From assembly GCA_902786515.1 (NCBI GenBank), contig CADADA010000015.1, forward strand, positions 34,554-98,553: a DNA stretch of 64,000 nt, in the 5' to 3' direction. Source of the DNA: an uncultured Lachnospiraceae bacterium. GTDB taxonomy: Bacteria > Bacillota > Clostridia > Lachnospirales > Lachnospiraceae. The notes under the pieces are model-generated. The model was not told where the DNA came from. It saw only the letters and a list, made by a program, of their open reading frames with translations, and ran no database searches. The translations under genes were made by a program, and so were the position numbers. This document shows, piece after piece, positions 61,707-64,000 of this stretch (its first letter is position 1; each line of letters starts with the position of its first letter).

Positions 61707-63092
61707 ATGGGTCAGTTAAAAGATAAATTAAGGAGTTCTTTTATATTGACATTTGTTCTGTTAATAACTGTAACATTATGTGTACAGAATGTTTCAGCAG
61801 CAGAGGTGACACAGCACTATGCCAAGTGGGAAGAAGCAAAGGCAGAATATTTTCCTGACAGTAAGGCAACGAATATGAATGAGGTTGCTTATGCCATTGA
61901 CTTGTGCTTACAGGCAGGTATCAGCAATTACATAGATGGAAATATTGATGAGGCATACAAATGTATGCAGGATGGATATTACGGCTACTATGAGGTATGT
62001 GGTTTTGAGAGACAGACGATGAGCCGTATATCCGGTGCCAGAAAAAATGAAGTTGAATTATCCTACAAAGCATGCCGTCAGGCAGTGAAGAAGGATCTGG
62101 GTGTCGAAAAGGTAACGGAAGAAGTAGAGAACCTTACGGCTATGCTGTATGAGGATGCATTACTGCTCAGCCCTGTTACGGATTCGTTTAAGGAACTTAC
62201 AGGTTCCACCAGCAGCGGTACGAAGGTAAGTGAAGGAGCGTTCTTTTTAGAAGCTTTTATAATCCTTTTAAGAGAGGGACTTGAGGCTATATTGGTAATA
62301 GGTGGAATCATCGCTTATCTGATTCGTTCAGGAAATAAGAAACAGGTAAAATCAGTTTATATAGGCTCGGTTGTTGCTATAGCATGCAGTGCCATAGCAG
62401 CATGGGTGCTCGGAATACTTAAAAGCCGGAGTGCCGAGTTTGGAGCATCTCAGGAAGTGATTGAAGGTGTGACGGCATTACTTGCTGTTTTAGTATTGTT
62501 CTATGTAAGTAACTGGATGCTTAACAAATCAGAGACTGAGACGTGGAAAAAATATATTAATGATAAAGTAGAGGGTTCTATATCAAGAGGAAGCGTGCTT
62601 ACGCTCGGATTTACGGCGTTTCTGGCTGTGTTCAGGGAAGGAGCAGAGGTTATACTCTTCTATCAGCCGATGATGTCAGATGCAAATACACAGGATATAG
62701 GACAGAGAGCCATATGGCTTGGAGTTGCAGCGGCGGTAGTGATTCTTGCAATTGTGTTCATTGCCATAAGATTCTTTTCCGTGAGACTTCCACTCAAACC
62801 ATTCTTTTTGGCAACCAGTATATTGATGGCATTCATGTCAATCGCATTTTTGGGTTCAGGAATCAAGGAATTGCTTGAAGGTGATGCTATCGATCTTTGG
62901 AATATAAAAATACCGGTTATATCAGCACTTGTTGAAAAGATACCGGAGAACGATTTGTTAGATACATTTGGAATATATCCTCATATTGAGACGATTGTTC
63001 CGCAGCTTATCTTAATAATCATAACCGTAATCTGCTTTATTGTTGCAGGAAGAAAGAGCAAAAAGTTAAAACAGGAATTACAGAATCAGTAG
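61707..63092 (+). CDS. FTR1-family high-affinity iron permease
   Basis: 461 residues from the ATG at 61707 (AAAGGTG 6 bases upstream; in-frame codons before it are leader). A signal peptide (residues ~10-33, ending VSA) is followed by a ~150-residue extracytoplasmic helical domain and a seven-helix FTR1 permease. The two iron-binding REXXE motifs are present: REGLE at 189-193 and REGAE at 310-314. It takes ferric or ferrous iron across the membrane with the P19-type protein encoded next. Control by the dyad at its promoter is inferred. Confidence 0.94.
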   Translation: MGQLKDKLRSSFILTFVLLITVTLCVQNVSAAEVTQHYAKWEEAKAEYFPDSKATNMNEVAYAIDLCLQAGISNYIDGNIDEAYKCMQDGYYGYYEVCGFERQTMSRISGARKNEVELSYKACRQAVKKDLGVEKVTEEVENLTAMLYEDALLLSPVTDSFKELTGSTSSGTKVSEGAFFLEAFIILLREGLEAILVIGGIIAYLIRSGNKKQVKSVYIGSVVAIACSAIAAWVLGILKSRSAEFGASQEVIEGVTALLAVLVLFYVSNWMLNKSETETWKKYINDKVEGSISRGSVLTLGFTAFLAVFREGAEVILFYQPMMSDANTQDIGQRAIWLGVAAAVVILAIVFIAIRFFSVRLPLKPFFLATSILMAFMSIAFLGSGIKELLEGDAIDLWNIKIPVISALVEKIPENDLLDTFGIYPHIETIVPQLILIIITVICFIVAGRKSKKLKQELQNQ

Positions 63093-63160
63093 AGGATTGA
63101 ACTCTTATTTTTAAGAGATGAATCATATATCAAATATATAATATGAAAGGAGACAGAGTA

Positions 63161-63832
63161 ATGTCAAAAAATTTAAGAAAACTTATTGTTACAATGTTAG
63201 TATTAGCAATGGCAACATTTGCTTTTGCCGGATGCGGTAGCGATGCAGATAAGAATGATACAACAGAGTCAAAAGCAAAGAACGATGCTGCAGTAGAGGA
63301 TGTCGCAGATGATGCAGAAGATGCGGAAGAGGCAGATGATGCTGAAGATGCAGGATTTACAGAGATTCCAATTTTTGAAGATGAGGAATTAGAATTTATC
63401 AACCTTTCAGCAGTTTATTTCCAGCCGGTTCCTATGAGTGACGGTACAAAGGCTGAGGATTATGATATTCATCTTGAGGCAGATATCAGTGCACTTGAGA
63501 ATGACTTTGGTTATCCGGTTGGTTCATGGATTCCATACCTTACAGTTGATTATTCTGTAAAAGATGCAGACGGAACAGAAGCAGCTCAGGGTACATTTAT
63601 GGAGATGGCTGCATCAGACGGTCCTCACTATGGAGCAAACATTAAGCTTCCTGAAGCAGGAACATACAGCCTTACAATAACAATCCACAGCCCTGCTGAC
63701 AATGATTACTTACTTCATACAGATGCTTTAACAGGCCCTGGTGCACAGTCATTTGACGAGGCATTCAAAAATGGAGTACTTGAGTACACATATGACAGCT
63801 GGGATTACCTCGGACCACAGTCAGCAGAATAA
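63161..63832 (+). CDS. P19/Tp34-type periplasmic iron-transport lipoprotein
   Basis: 223 residues. The ATG at 63161 follows AAAGGAG by 8 bases; an ATG at 63143 lies before that site. A lipobox (FAFAGC, Cys25) anchors the protein. An acidic linker (AEDAEEADDAEDAG) leads into the conserved domain (AVYFQPVPMSDGTKAEDYDIHLEADISA, then GPHYGANIKLPEAGTYSLTITIH), matching the Fe2+-transport P19/Tp34 family. It should capture iron (and copper, in P19) and feed FTR1. Iron-locus order FTR1 then P19, with FtsX-like ABC genes, is seen in several bacteria. Confidence 0.9.
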   Translation: MSKNLRKLIVTMLVLAMATFAFAGCGSDADKNDTTESKAKNDAAVEDVADDAEDAEEADDAEDAGFTEIPIFEDEELEFINLSAVYFQPVPMSDGTKAEDYDIHLEADISALENDFGYPVGSWIPYLTVDYSVKDADGTEAAQGTFMEMAASDGPHYGANIKLPEAGTYSLTITIHSPADNDYLLHTDALTGPGAQSFDEAFKNGVLEYTYDSWDYLGPQSAE

Positions 63833-63865
63833 AACTGCCTGATTTAAAATAATACACGGTAAGTA

Positions 63866-63899
63866 AAACTCTGTGTGCGGTGATGCACACAGAGTTTTT
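63866..63899 (+). terminator. Rho-independent terminator of the iron-uptake locus
   Basis: AAAACTCTGTGTGC (63865-63878) pairs with GCACACAGAGTTTT (63885-63898), loop GGTGAT, followed by T. Confidence 0.9.
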
Positions 63900-63906
63900 G
63901 ATTTAC

Positions 63907-64000
63907 GTGCGCCCGACGGCGCACGTTTCTAAAGGGTGAAAGTCCCTAATCCGCCCGACAGTGGGAAGGATATAGCCGAACAGCAAGGGTGTCCATCGTG
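63907..64000 (+). mobile_element. 5' end of a group II intron (truncated by the window)
   Basis: The boundary GTGCGCCCGACGGCGCAC followed by GGTGAAAGTCCCT and the purine-rich run GGAAGGATATAGCCGAACAGCAAGGGTGTCC is typical of the 5' domain I of bacterial group II introns (GUGYG start). It begins 8 bases after a terminator stem-loop, the usual insertion context of class C introns. The reverse transcriptase gene and 3' end would lie beyond the window. Confidence 0.75.

Overview
The window is low-GC chromosomal DNA from an anaerobic, spore-forming, starch-degrading Firmicute, most likely a Lachnospiraceae-type Clostridia. Reasons: spoIIR, spoIID, a SpoIIQ-like gene and a GerA-type germinant receptor; a large modular secreted GH13 amylase; a T-box ahead of ileS; a c-di-GMP-I riboswitch; AGGAGG ribosome sites with frequent TTG/GTG starts. 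The species cannot be named from sequence alone.

Layout. 1-5.1 kb: the end of a surface protein, a MITE-like palindromic element, a c-di-GMP riboswitch driving a secreted permuted-papain amidase, and a tandem pair of lipoproteins, the second frameshifted. 5.1-13.5 kb: a small conserved protein, ispE, a GntR regulator, a GerAA gene and an unusual GerAB-GerAC fusion, spoIIR, murI, a DUF1934 gene and a small membrane-anchored protein. 13.9-24.0 kb: amylase, T-box/ileS and glycogen phosphorylase.

24.0-56.0 kb is the centrepiece: a biosynthetic locus of about 31 kb that reads as one operon. A divergently transcribed Crp/Fnr-type regulator precedes an ECF transporter (S, T, double ATPase). Then follow a free-standing A-T protein, two type II thioesterases (one degenerate), two ABC half-transporters, C-T, KS-ACP, KS-[amber stop]-T-C, a lone T domain, Cy-A(Cys)-T, half-C-A-T, an AMP ligase, A-T-Cy-A-T-C, an SGNH hydrolase and an Sfp-type phosphopantetheinyl transferase. 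Two heterocyclization modules with Cys-type adenylation codes predict a thiazoline-bearing peptide-polyketide. With dedicated transporters and an apparent iron-linked operator this looks like a metallophore system, broadly of the yersiniabactin/equibactin kind but with a different domain order, no salicylate or dihydroxybenzoate genes, and AT-less KS modules.

55.9-57.7 kb: spoIID and a SpoIIQ-like gene. 57.8-59.3 kb: an AAA/DUF4143 ATPase behind an array of dyads. 59.3-63.8 kb: an iron-uptake locus (DUF4418 protein, FtsX-like permease, ATPase, FTR1 permease, P19/Tp34-type lipoprotein). The window ends in the 5' end of a group II intron placed just after a terminator.

A dyad AGTTA-N8-TAACT, or a close variant, lies at the start of transcription of the Crp/Fnr gene and of both iron-uptake promoters. 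A second dyad, GTTGC-N4-GCAAC, is centred near -41.5 of the ECF/NRPS promoter, where a Crp/Fnr activator would bind. Together they suggest a cascade: iron repressor, then Crp/Fnr activator, then metallophore operon. All functional statements are inferred from sequence reading alone; no database search was run.
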